The translations under genes were made by a program, and so were the position numbers. This document shows positions 46,558-56,919 of a stretch of DNA of 64,000 nucleotides, in pieces; position 1 is the first letter of the stretch; each line of letters begins with the position of its first letter. The stretch comes from Plasmodium vivax (Eukaryota; Apicomplexa; Aconoidasida; Haemosporida; Plasmodiidae), in NCBI RefSeq assembly GCF_000002415.2, contig NC_009918.1:1967769-2031768 (forward strand). Reading direction: 5' to 3'. The notes beneath the pieces are model-generated. The model was not told the origin of the DNA, searched no databases, and saw nothing but the letters and a program-made list of their open reading frames with translations.

Positions 46558-48146
46558 AAGTTTGTTGAGGACCCTTTCATGTACCACTCTTAATAAAAGA
46601 GTGATATGGGTGTAGTTGTGCAGAGGAGAAGCTTCCCTAAAAGTGGATAACTTAAAATGGTGATTCTCTCTCTCTCTTTTTTTTTTTTTTTTTGTCTTCT
46701 TTCGTAAACAGTTCATGTTGTTTTAATGCAGATTAAACCGAATTTCTCACCGGAGTTGCGCTAACTCGTTAGTAGAACACCTGGAGCGCAAAAATGATCA
46801 TTCAAATGATGCGCAGTTTGATCTTCCTAGACATATCCGGTCCTAAATTAACTTTCACGTTTAATTATGGACGGTCATTTTTGTGCGTGCCCCAAAGGTT
46901 CCCCTTTTTGGTGCACTTGGTTATTTTTATAATTAGGTCATCTCGCAACAACGTTTTAGTTATATTTTAAAAAAAGAAAGGAAAAAAAAAGGGGGGGGGG
47001 AGAATTCACGAATGCCTACGTTAATTTATTTTAATGATTTTCAAATTTTTATGAAAATTGAATAAACATATATAGGCAAATGTACACAAACGCATACGTA
47101 GGTGCGTACACGCGTGAAGTCGCATACGTGTGCAGCTGCATACGTGTGTGGAGGCACATCCATACGCACAGATTCGACATGCGCAGCGATCCGTAGATAC
47201 TCAACGATCCGCAGATGAGCAACGATTCACACACGCGCAAAAGCACGCGCACCCATGCAACACATGCATTCATATAGTATACATTCACAAATGAAATCGC
47301 CCCACGTATAATCTTCCTTCTTTTTTAAAATAAATTCATGCAAAATACATATGATACTTAAAATCTCATGGATATGACTCCAACATAAATATGTGACAAG
47401 GGAAAACTGAAACAATGGAAAAAAAGCAAAAGGAAAGACGCAGGAAGGGGGGCGCGAAATGAAAGCCTTTATGAGCACAAAAGTACTTTGTGTATTCAGA
47501 CAATTAATTACACATAATTTAATGAATTAAACTTTTAATGATGACAATATCTATATATGTACACTCGCATATTGCATGAAACGATACATACACATACGTT
47601 TCAAAGATATGTTAAAATATAATATTTATTCATTTATGTAATTTCTTTTTTTTTTTTTTTTTTTTTTTTATGTCATTTTAACAGCAAAGGGTTACTCATG
47701 AAAATACCAAATATATAATATTACACATACCCAATTTTAATATTCCCATTACAATATGGTTTTATTCAAATTGTCTTAGGCAATATAGGTATTGACAATA
47801 CTTGCTGCTAAGTAACAAAAAATAATTTGTTGAAAACATAACTCACGCATATGATGATATGATGGCTGTGGGTTACGTTTGCACTAAAAAAAAAAAAAAA
47901 AAAATAACAAAATAAAATAAATATTATACTAACATATACAAACTGAAAAAAATGGAGCCCTCCTTGGTTTGAAATATTCGTATGAAGAAATATTCATGTG
48001 GTATTTTTCTTATTACAGTTGGGTGATATTTATTGGTGGATTTACTTTATTTTTTTTTTTTTTTTTTGGAATAAGAAAAATAAGAATTGGTCTCCAATTT
48101 TAAGCTAACATTTCGGACGAATGTAACCTGCTCACAAAACATGACT
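46558..48146. other. Convergent intergenic region before choline kinase
   Basis: 3' flanks of the LRR gene and choline kinase. It contains a poly(T) at 46678-46693, a G run at 46991-47001, a ca/cg-rich alternating stretch at 47085-47260 and poly(T) at 47647-47669. From about 47500 the sequence becomes visibly more AT-rich. No gene seen. Confidence 0.55.
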
Positions 48147-49472
48147 TCAGTCGTAATTTTGAATAATGTTGTTTGCAATTAAATACTCCTTTTGGTCATC
48201 ATACATTTTAAACCTCTCTTCTGCGTATAGGAAAAAATCAAATTCGTTGTAACTTTTGGTTTGATACCCTCTAATGATGGACCAAAATCCCCATAGCAAA
48301 TGGGCACCCAACGCTTGAACCTCCACTGCCTCTAATATTTGATCAATTATTTTGGGGCTTGGTACGACAAGAGATTTGTCCAGATAATTTGATAAATATG
48401 CAGTGATAAACAATTTCCTATTTTCATAGGAAATGTATTTTTTCTTATCAATTACAAAAAAGGGATAATTACTTACAGAATAATCTATGGATGTTTCGAT
48501 GAAAAAGTTGGCTATATCTGTTGCGAGAAAATTAAAGCCAGAGTATTCAAAATCAATTAGGCGTAAACACTTATTGGTGTTAATAATGTTGTTTTCTTGT
48601 AGGTCATTATGGCAGAAAACGATAGCATTCGCCAAATTGTCTGACTTGGAGTACACACTCATAAATTTAATAAACTTCTCAGATTCTTTGATATATTTAT
48701 GAATATCACGCTTGTATTTTTCTATATTTTTATATTTGTAGAGCTGATTTTTCCACTTTTCCATCATTTTAAAGATACACGGTGTTCTATCCCAGTGTTC
48801 AGGTAGATGGCGTTTTCGACTTAGGGTATGAAATTTACCCAACACATTTGCAATACCAATTAATATGGTTGGGTTTTTTAAATCATCAATTCGGAGAGGA
48901 TCTCCATAAAGCCACTCCTCTATGCGCCCCCCACTAAATGTGTTTAGCAACTGGGGAGCTATTTTATATTTGCTCATAGTTTTGTACACTTCAAATTCGG
49001 AGATTGTATTGTACAACTCGTCAACGTGTTTTCCATAGATCCTAAATAAAACGCGCCTCCTTATGGAGTGATAATTGTTTGCTGTTTCTTCTTTTAGGCC
49101 CACTTCAAATAACTGGTTGGTTAATCCACTTAGTATCTGCTTAACCCTTAAATTGTCTTCGGTAAAATGGTGCCACTCTGGTACCTTTTCTAGGCATATC
49201 TTTTTAATATATAACGGATCCGTTAGATCCGAAAATTCTTGGGCACACAATGGTATGTCGTTTTTTTTATTAATTTCTTGTAAAGGAAATGGATTTTTGG
49301 ATATTTCTATTTCCTGATTTAGCTGAATAGTGCTATACATTTTTAGGTCTTCAGGACAACAGACGGTTCCATTTTTGGTCGCTTTCAAATTTCCATTGTT
49401 CGCATTTTCAACATTTGATAAATTATTTTTATCATTTTTAATATTTTCATATGTCCTGCTGATACTTTCCAT
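48147..49472 (-). CDS. CK: Choline kinase
   Basis: Single exon, 441 aa from the ATG at 49470-49472. The longer open frame up to 49664 begins with GTG and contains 5'-leader sequence, so I prefer the internal ATG, which also gives the expected Plasmodium choline-kinase length of about 440. The enzyme phosphorylates choline with ATP, the first step of the Kennedy pathway to phosphatidylcholine. Brenner's phosphotransferase motif is intact: H288-N-D290 with N295 (CHNDLQENN). The choline-kinase motif IDFEYSGFN with metal-binding D307 and the following LATDIANFF are also present, as is the N-lobe ILSGLTNQLFEV loop. The C-terminal helices (AVEVQALGAHLLWGFWSIIR) are typical. Choline rather than ethanolamine kinase is favoured by the length and by memory of the Plasmodium pair. 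This is the last core gene before the subtelomere. Confidence 0.93.
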   Translation of the reverse strand: MESISRTYENIKNDKNNLSNVENANNGNLKATKNGTVCCPEDLKMYSTIQLNQEIEISKNPFPLQEINKKNDIPLCAQEFSDLTDPLYIKKICLEKVPEWHHFTEDNLRVKQILSGLTNQLFEVGLKEETANNYHSIRRRVLFRIYGKHVDELYNTISEFEVYKTMSKYKIAPQLLNTFSGGRIEEWLYGDPLRIDDLKNPTILIGIANVLGKFHTLSRKRHLPEHWDRTPCIFKMMEKWKNQLYKYKNIEKYKRDIHKYIKESEKFIKFMSVYSKSDNLANAIVFCHNDLQENNIINTNKCLRLIDFEYSGFNFLATDIANFFIETSIDYSVSNYPFFVIDKKKYISYENRKLFITAYLSNYLDKSLVVPSPKIIDQILEAVEVQALGAHLLWGFWSIIRGYQTKSYNEFDFFLYAEERFKMYDDQKEYLIANNIIQNYD

Positions 49473-49666
49473 TTTCGCTTGTTGGCTGTAGTGCGTTATT
49501 CTTTGGATTTTGTTTCTTTTTCTTCTCAAGTGTATTGAAATGTGAAGGGAGTGCAAGAAGCGCGCATATATGGGGTTCATATAAAACATGCGCGTGACGC
49601 GTGCAAATAAGGGGTTCAAATGAAGGGTGGGTGTAAGGCATAGACGAAAATTAGTAGCTATCACGC

Positions 49667-49754
49667 GTGGTTGTAACGAGTGGCTATAACGAGTGGCTAT
49701 AACGAGCGGTTACAACGAGTGACTACAACGAGTGGCTACAACGAGTGGCTATAT
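49667..49754. repeat. 13-bp tandem array A (gagtggctataac) upstream of choline kinase
   Basis: About six and a half 13-bp units, consensus gagtggctayaac, beginning about 195 bp upstream of the choline kinase ATG (gene on the minus strand). It is immediately followed by a second array of the same period but different sequence. Confidence 0.85.
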
Positions 49755-49847
49755 CGCGCTGTTTAATTGCGCTGTTTAATTGCGCTGTTTAATTGCGCCG
49801 TTTAATCGCGCTGTTTAATCGCGTTGCTTAATCACGCCGCTACAACG
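49755..49847. repeat. 13-bp tandem array B (gcgctgtttaatt) abutting array A
   Basis: About six to seven 13-bp units, consensus gcgctgtttaaty, starting where array A ends. The final unit reads acgccgctacaac, i.e. its second half returns to the array A sequence. This suggests that B arose from A or that the two are interleaved. Confidence 0.85.
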
Positions 49848-50342
49848 CGTGCAAACGGTTACGCTATTTTCGAACGACGTTTTACAGATGTTGCGTTTTC
49901 AAAAATCCCCGAACTAAATTATGGAATTTTTAAGTGCACAAGCACACGCGTAAGCACATATAAACAAATAATAAAATAGCGAGCTATGTATACACATATG
50001 TTTATGTAAGCAGATTTTATAAATTCACAAATGTTTTTCAATCAGCCCCTCAACGATATATAGACTTTTACTTTTGCGTTAAATTCTTTTAAATCGTTTT
50101 TAACGTAAAAAGTTAAAAAACTAAAATGAAATACACATATATGTTGTGAAATCCACAAAGTGCAACATTTGGAAATAGATTTAATTCAAAATACAATTTC
50201 CCAAATGTCGAAAAAAAAAGGATTTTTTTTTTTTGGCACTGACCATGCGAGGTGCAAGAATAATGCCCTAATGTTGCAATTATATAAATTGTCAACGGGT
50301 GGAGGTATATATTTTTTGTTCGTGCTATTTTATTGCCCTAAA

Positions 50343-50534
50343 GTTTTACAGTTAAGTCGTTTTACAGTTTTGACGCTTTGCAGCTTTGACGCTTTACAGC
50401 TTCGACGCTTTACAGCTTTGACGCTTTGCAGCTTTGACGTTTTATAGTTTTACTGCTTTGTTGATTTATCGCTTTACTGCTTTGCCCGTTCACTACTTTG
50501 TTGGTTTGCTGCCTTATCGCTTTCTTATTTTTCT
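50343..50534. repeat. 16-bp tandem array (gctttacagctttgac)
   Basis: Twelve consecutive 16-bp registers can be read. The central ones (50375-50438) are almost identical to gctttgcagctttgac, and those at both edges are increasingly diverged (gctttgttgatttatc, gctttactgctttgcc, ggtttgctgccttatc). Confidence 0.85.
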
Positions 50535-51752
50535 CTTTTGAAAAATGTCAGTTGCGCGCTGTGTGTATCTTTGAGTAACCGTTCAGAAGAACTTTCCTTT
50601 GTGATGTGTTTTACTTTTTATCTTTTGTAAAACAAGTTTTCAAATGTGGAAAATAGCACCTTGCCATAACACAAAACAAATATTTGTTGGGGGGGGGATA
50701 TCGGTCAAATAATGTTTTATTTAACCTTTTGTTTATTGCTTTAATCCTTATATTTGTTTCAAAGCACAATAGATAATTCCGTGCTTGATTCAAAAAAAAA
50801 AAAATCTTAGTACTCTCTCATAATATATTTGCTTTTATCCCAATTAGGAACAAAAACACGAAAGGTGTACTAAAATGATGATTATTTATAAATCAAATTA
50901 ACCACATACAAGTATCACTGAAAGTATAATTCTATGAATACATCTAACGGTATAATTAAAATGTATTACGCTTTTATTTTTAAAAAATTACATGGAAAAA
51001 ACAGAAAATAATATAATAAAATGAAATACGCAAAAAAAAAAAAGAAGTATAAAGTATAAGGCATTTCAGAGTGATCGTAATACTCTGGTTTTCACGCAGT
51101 TATACTCATACTAAGGCTAACATTAAAATGTAAGTTTTTTATGTAACTGTTTCTTACAGATAAATTATGTATAAACGTATGGAATAAATTTTTTATAATT
51201 TAAAACTTAACGCGCTTTAGTATAAACGATAATAAAATATATCAAATATTGTTCTGTAACAATTCTGTTAAGTTGAACAAAACTTTTATTTTTGCATATT
51301 AATTTGTGCTGTTTTCAGATTGTAAATTTTTTGGCAAAAAGCATGATCGCATGGTATAAAATAATATATACAAAGGGACGTGTTTCATATTCCCGCATAC
51401 GTATGTATATACGTATACATAATAAAAAAAAATCACATGGCATATGTTAAAATGAGCAGCAAAATGCCCGCAGTAAAAATGAAAAAGGCCTACATATAAG
51501 TATAAATTATGGATGCATAAATATATATATAAATATATATATGCATATGTATACTTGCGTTTACATTCGCAAGCGTGAATAAAACACTCTGAGTCAGAGT
51601 ATAAGCTGGCATAAAAAAAGGGTTATAAAAGTGAGGGAAAAAGCAATATTTGTAAAGGCGCGCAGTTAACGCGACAGGGGAAAACAAATTTGCTTAAATA
51701 TGCGAGAGAATTATTTCCATAAAATTGAATATTGGTTAAAGCACGTGCTTGC

Positions 51753-51816
51753 GCGATTTCGCGATTGTGCGATGGCGCGGCTGTGCGATTGTGCGATTAC
51801 GCGACTGTGCGAGTTT
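51753..51816. repeat. 8-bp GC-rich array in AT-rich sequence
   Basis: Eight consecutive 8-bp units of the form gcgattgt / gcgatttc / gcggctgt / gcgactgt. It is preceded by the palindromic gcacgtgc at 51741-51748. A marked GC-rich spot in otherwise AT-rich, gene-free DNA. Confidence 0.8.
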
Positions 51817-54783
51817 GGCAAAAATTAACGTAACTAATAATTATAGTAAAATTCGTTTAATCAAAATTATGGTTTGGCAAAATTTTTTTTTTCCAATTTT
51901 AAAATTAAAAATGCGAAAAAAATTAAACATGGACATTTGGCACATGAATTTTTGAGTATATAATTTTAATATATATAATTACTACGCAAAAAATTAAAAA
52001 AAAAATATATAATTTTTTTTGTTTAAAAAAGAGCTGCGATGTGCTTTTAAAAATGTTTCATATAAAATAAAGATCAAAATTATATATAAAATTATGTTTG
52101 GTGTTATTCTACGCATCAGTTTTGTATAGTGACAAAAAGTGTATAGGAATGCAATTCCAAAGGGGGGAAAACTTTAAACGATAAAACAAATTCGCAATTG
52201 CGGCAGAAAGATTTTACCGTTAATTAAATTTTTACGTTTCAATTGGTACATTATACATTTGTGGTGACCCATGCGGAAATGATTTTTTTGGATGAAATGT
52301 GTTTTTATGCGTAAAATTTAAGCGAACGGGGGAAACGCGCACGAATCGAGCTGTTTGTGATTTAATGTGAAGAATTAATCTCATATGTATAAACGCGCGC
52401 ATGTGTAAATAGAGGTATATTTGTTCACGAAGCTGTTTATGATTTCCCGTACGAGGAAATTACATATAACGGATGAATTATTTGTCAAAAAATTAAATGG
52501 CAGACGTTTTGAGAAAACGCAAACTGGACGTATATGTAATTAATTGCGCTTCATCGATTTGGAAAAGCAAATGAAAGGGTGAGCAGTTCGCGCAGTCATC
52601 AATTTTGCAAACAAAGGAGGAACAATCGCTCGTTATATGTCTGGTGTGTGTTGAAATGTATTACACAGTTCTATCTGTATACATATATACATACATATAT
52701 ATGTACATATATATATGTGCATGTACGGAACGCAGGAATTTATGACGAATTTGAGTTTTTCGTTTAAATTTTTTTTTGCGTGTTTTACGTACCCCTCGAA
52801 TGTTTTTTCAGAAGATAAAAATATTGTTCATAATTGAGTCACTGGATTAAAATTTGTTGCGCAGTGTAGATGGCGTTTTAATTATATACACATGTGTATG
52901 TGTACAATCTGGAGGGTCTTTGGATTTTTTTTTTTTTTTAAAGTCCAAACGGATGGAAAAAGAGAGCAATTCGGAAAAAGGATGAACAAATGTGGAGATA
53001 ATGGGCACAAGCGTTAAACTGAGGTTGCCAAAATAATCAATTTTTTTTTTTATTTTTAGTATGTGCGCAATTAATTATTTTGGACAGTTATTCCTTTTAC
53101 ATAGGCCCGTAAAAGACTGTGCACGGGAATAAGTTGTGGCTTTACAAAAATTGCTTTTTTTAGAGCATACTATTTTGCCATGTCGTTCACGTTATTTGCG
53201 CGAAACGTGCGTCATATGCAATTTTTAGTCCACATTTGAAAAAGAATAATTAGTAATACGCGGAAAATTGTCATAATTGGGGCATGGCGTGTGACGCGTT
53301 ATTAAATGTACGTATGTGCAAAGTAAATACATATTACTCCTGCGTTTTATGATGAATTTTCGTCCGGAAAATTTACCAAAGGTGTATTCGCCAAAGGTCA
53401 CGATATTGAAGCTCCTCCCACACGGAGAAACATTTAACACGTTTTGAAATGAAAATTTTTTTGTTAATTTTTCTTCACAAATGGGTTCGCCATTTTAATT
53501 GTTTCACGTGGGAACGTTTGCACATAAAGAAAAATGGGGTTTACAACGTGTTTTCATTAAAAACACGTGTTTGGAAATTATGATCTTTCTCCGATGTTGC
53601 TGTAATATTCATTGTACATGCCTGTCCGGATTTATTTTTTAAAAAAGTATATTAAGAGCGTTATTTCTGTTAAGAAAATAATTCTTACGTTTTAGTAATC
53701 TCTTACATCGCGCGAAAAATATTTGGTTGAAAAAAAAGAAAAAAAATGTGTATATTATTGCTCACACCTTTTTTGTTAAGTATTCACTGGCTTGTAATAA
53801 GCTAAGTGCCTTCCATTTGGAAAAATTACATGAGAAAATAGCGATGTATGTGTTTTATTCCCACTTTTGCGAATGTACGTACATTCTTTCTTAAACATCA
53901 CTAAGGCATTGGCATTGGGGGAACGTGTACAAAAATAAATTTTTAAGCGCCACAAAGGGGTTTATTACACAGCGCATGGGTTTATACTACTGTTTCGTTA
54001 AGAGAGAGAAACAAAATAACCTCTTTCGTAATGTCCAAGGTGAGACCATCAACGGAAATGAGAACGTTCAACTGTTTGTTTTCTTCATTTTTACATATAA
54101 ATGGTTAAAGCATTTACGTGAGCATTTTAAAATTGTGAATTTAGCCGTTTTTTAAAAAAAAAGAAGCTTAATGTTTGAAAATTATCCATAAATGCAACGC
54201 AACATTTACAAAAATGTGAATGAATTCAGCGTAGGGTTCGAGTGATGACATGCAAAGCGGAAAAAAAAAGAAAAAAGAAATAAAGAGCAAAGCACACAAT
54301 ATAAAAGCCACTTTCGCATTCAACAGTTTTGATGTTATTTGTAAAAAATGTCGTTTTAAATTTATTTGCGAAAGTGTAAACGTGCTTTATAATTTCATTT
54401 TGCTTACCTTTTCGTAGGGCAATGCCTTCAAATAAAATGCTGCGAAATGTGAGCAGCAAGACTATTAAAACAGGTTATTCCATTCATTCTGGTGTGTTTA
54501 TTTTGCGTTTTTTTTTATTCATCAGTCTGTGCACTTTTCAAAGGACAATAAGAAATTTGTTCGTTTTTTTACGCTTTATTTTTGTGCGATCTTTGCCGAA
54601 AAAATGTTGCGAGATCTTATTAATGTTCCGCAAATGCAACAAACATTTTTTTTTTTTTTTTTTCCTTATGAAAGACGCATTTTTTAAAAAGTGGAAGTAA
54701 TTAAATTAGCTTGATTAAACTTGTTTAAGCTGATTTGCCTGAATAGCAAAGGCATGTTGCTATGTGGCGTATTTTAAAATTTG

Positions 54784-54835
54784 AGTTATGCGGTTGGGTT
54801 ATGCGATACAGTTATGCCGTTGAGTTATGTGGTTT
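54784..54835. repeat. Degenerate gttatgcggtt repeats
   Basis: Four imperfect copies of a 13-15 bp unit containing gttatgc(g/c)gt, with a fifth related copy at about 54872-54885. It lies at the left edge of a GC-richer island. Confidence 0.55.
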
Positions 54836-56127
54836 TTAAAAAAAGGTATCGCGCATGTGGTTCTATTCAGCGTTATGCGATAAGCGCGTGTTTTATAAGA
54901 GGTTAATCCTCCCTTGTTCCGCGCCAATGTGGTTTCAGCACATATGCCACTTTATGTGGTCCCACGGCAGCTCAGCCTGTGGCAATAAGTCGCCGTTATA
55001 AAAGCATACCATTATTGAGCTTTGTAGATTTAGACATATTCCCCGTTCCATAATTTTAGCCACAAGCTTGGAAAAGTGATCGAAATGGTGATTTTGTATA
55101 TAGGGGGTGAATAAGCAAAAGGGATAAGTTTAAGTGAATAGAAAATCCAACATAGCATAGTGGCAACCGAGGTTGTTCCTTTTTCCTACGCAGTGTATAC
55201 ATACATGTGTATGACCACAATGCTGGTTAAAAGAATACAAACATAGAACATGAAATGTAATTACGCTTTAAATAGGTGGGGAACAATACGCATTTTAAAA
55301 ATGGCAAGTGGTTTTATAAAACATTACGCGCATGCAGCAGGTTTTATAAATTTAATGCGCAAACATGAGCTGAATTGTTAACATTTTTTAAACCAGAACA
55401 AAAAAAAAAAATGTGTTTTGAATAATATGTATTTTGAATAAAATATATTTTTTTGCATCTCTTTCTTTTTGTTTAAAAGTATATGCAACGAAAAAATGTA
55501 ACTATTTCTATATCATTTTTTCTGTCATTACAACGTTCATTCATTTTTGTGAATATGCATTTTGATCACTAGTTTTGTTCTCATTTTTTCACGTTGCTTA
55601 AATTTTTTTTTTTTTAATCTTTGTATTTTAAAGCATTACAACTGAAACTGCCGCGGCATTCAGTCGTGTCAAGTTTGTTTTTATATGTTCATTTTAATTT
55701 TTTTTACCACTATATGAGTTGGTGCCTTTTTTCCTTTTTTATTTCGAATGACACATTTTTGTGCGTTAATACAACATCGATGGGTTTTGTGTGTTTGAAA
55801 TTTAAAAGCATATGTAAGGTTCAAGTTTTTATACACCATTGTATTCATTTAATAAGAGAAAATATTAACGCAAACCGTTGTATATGTCAAGTTTAAAAAA
55901 AAAAAATATAGCAGTGAAAGGAGTTGCAATTTATTTTTGTTCTATCTTCAGCAAAAGGATAAGAAGCGAATTTTACGCTGTTAAGCGGCACAAAAAATTG
56001 AAAAAAAAAGTTTCATTTACCAAAATTATAGACTTCATGTATGTAGGACTCTTTTTATCGAGAAGAAAGAAGCAATATTTAGCTTAATTTTTGATTTATT
56101 CTTTCATGTACACTTGGGGGGCAAATT

Positions 56128-56919
56128 ATGTTGGACACAAACAGAATAATCGAAGTGTGCTATCAGATACGTTCCATTATGAAGATAATTAAAATGTATA
56201 GATCCATTTGTATTTTATTAATAATATATTTGTCAAGAATGATATCGCATAGCCCAAATTCGTTCGATACAATATTGCATATTTCGCTAGATAACCGAAA
56301 TGACTATATGCCTAGAACAAATGGAAGAAATCTTGCACAAAGAAGCCCTTCAAGACAAGCATTAAAACGCGCTCATGATTGCTCACTTACAGATGATGAA
56401 ATTTTAAAACTTTTTCACCTAATACATGTAGAAGCAATAGCTGCAGGTGATATAATAACTGCCATGCTTTTACGTTTGGATGAAGAAACAGGTCGTGTAG
56501 ATGTTGAAGGGTTAGTTAGGGACAAGCTACGTAGACGTATACGAATGGAAATGCCATATTTCCCCGCAGATAAAGTAGTAACTATGCAGGCTAGGTTAAC
56601 CGAACTCGTTGAAGACATAGTCGGAATTAGTCCGTTAAATAAAGATATAATTTTTCACAAGTTCGAAGCCTATAAGGTAGAATTAGACGAAACTGTAGAC
56701 ATACTGCGGTTTGTTGCAAGACAACGAACAGAAGAGGGCATATATGAAATTTTAAACAATTTGCAACTTATAGGAGAATTACTAGCAGTTCGATTGAGAA
56801 GTAACGATATTGTAGTAAATGAAAATACATCAGCCAGTATGGTACTTCGAATAAGGAGAAGAATTTTGGACATTCTTGAATTTCATCATGACATGCCATC
56901 CCAAGCAAATAGTAACTGA
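56128..56919 (+). CDS. Plasmodium exported protein (signal sequence plus PEXEL)
   Basis: Open frame of 263 codons from the ATG at 56128; translation may instead start at Met18 (56179) or Met23, which place a hydrophobic signal sequence (CILLIIYLSRMIS, about residues 28-41) near the N-terminus. About 27 residues after it lies R67-N-L-A-Q71, which fits the PEXEL/HT export motif RxLxE/Q/D cleaved by plasmepsin V. The rest (about 85-263) is charged and helical, with an LTDDEILKLFHLI segment and repeated Arg/Glu/Leu-rich helices. It has no second membrane span and no Trp residues, which argues against a tryptophan-rich antigen or a typical PHIST domain. The ORF is GC-richer than its surroundings, as usual for live subtelomeric genes. 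Expected destination is the infected red cell. Family not recognised. Confidence 0.75.
   Translation: MLDTNRIIEVCYQIRSIMKIIKMYRSICILLIIYLSRMISHSPNSFDTILHISLDNRNDYMPRTNGRNLAQRSPSRQALKRAHDCSLTDDEILKLFHLIHVEAIAAGDIITAMLLRLDEETGRVDVEGLVRDKLRRRIRMEMPYFPADKVVTMQARLTELVEDIVGISPLNKDIIFHKFEAYKVELDETVDILRFVARQRTEEGIYEILNNLQLIGELLAVRLRSNDIVVNENTSASMVLRIRRRILDILEFHHDMPSQANSN

Larger units (their letters stand above)
49473..56127. other. Gene-free transition between core and AT-rich subtelomere
   Basis: No ORF here shows homology or a coherent exon set on either strand. Composition shifts from mixed to strongly AT-rich. Several unrelated short-period tandem arrays lie within it (separate entries at 49667-49847, 50343-50534, 51753-51816, 54784-54835). 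A somewhat GC-richer island stands out at about 54760-55070, including a near-perfect 8-nt inverted repeat (ccacggc ... gcctgtgg, about 54960-54981). Any RNA gene there would need experimental data. Degenerate ORFs such as 54422-54700 are T-rich noise. Confidence 0.55.

Noticed and set aside
49473..49664. N-terminal extension of choline kinase
   Set aside because: The extended frame starts with GTG, overlaps the 5' leader and would exceed the known Plasmodium choline kinase length; the ATG at 49472 is preferred.
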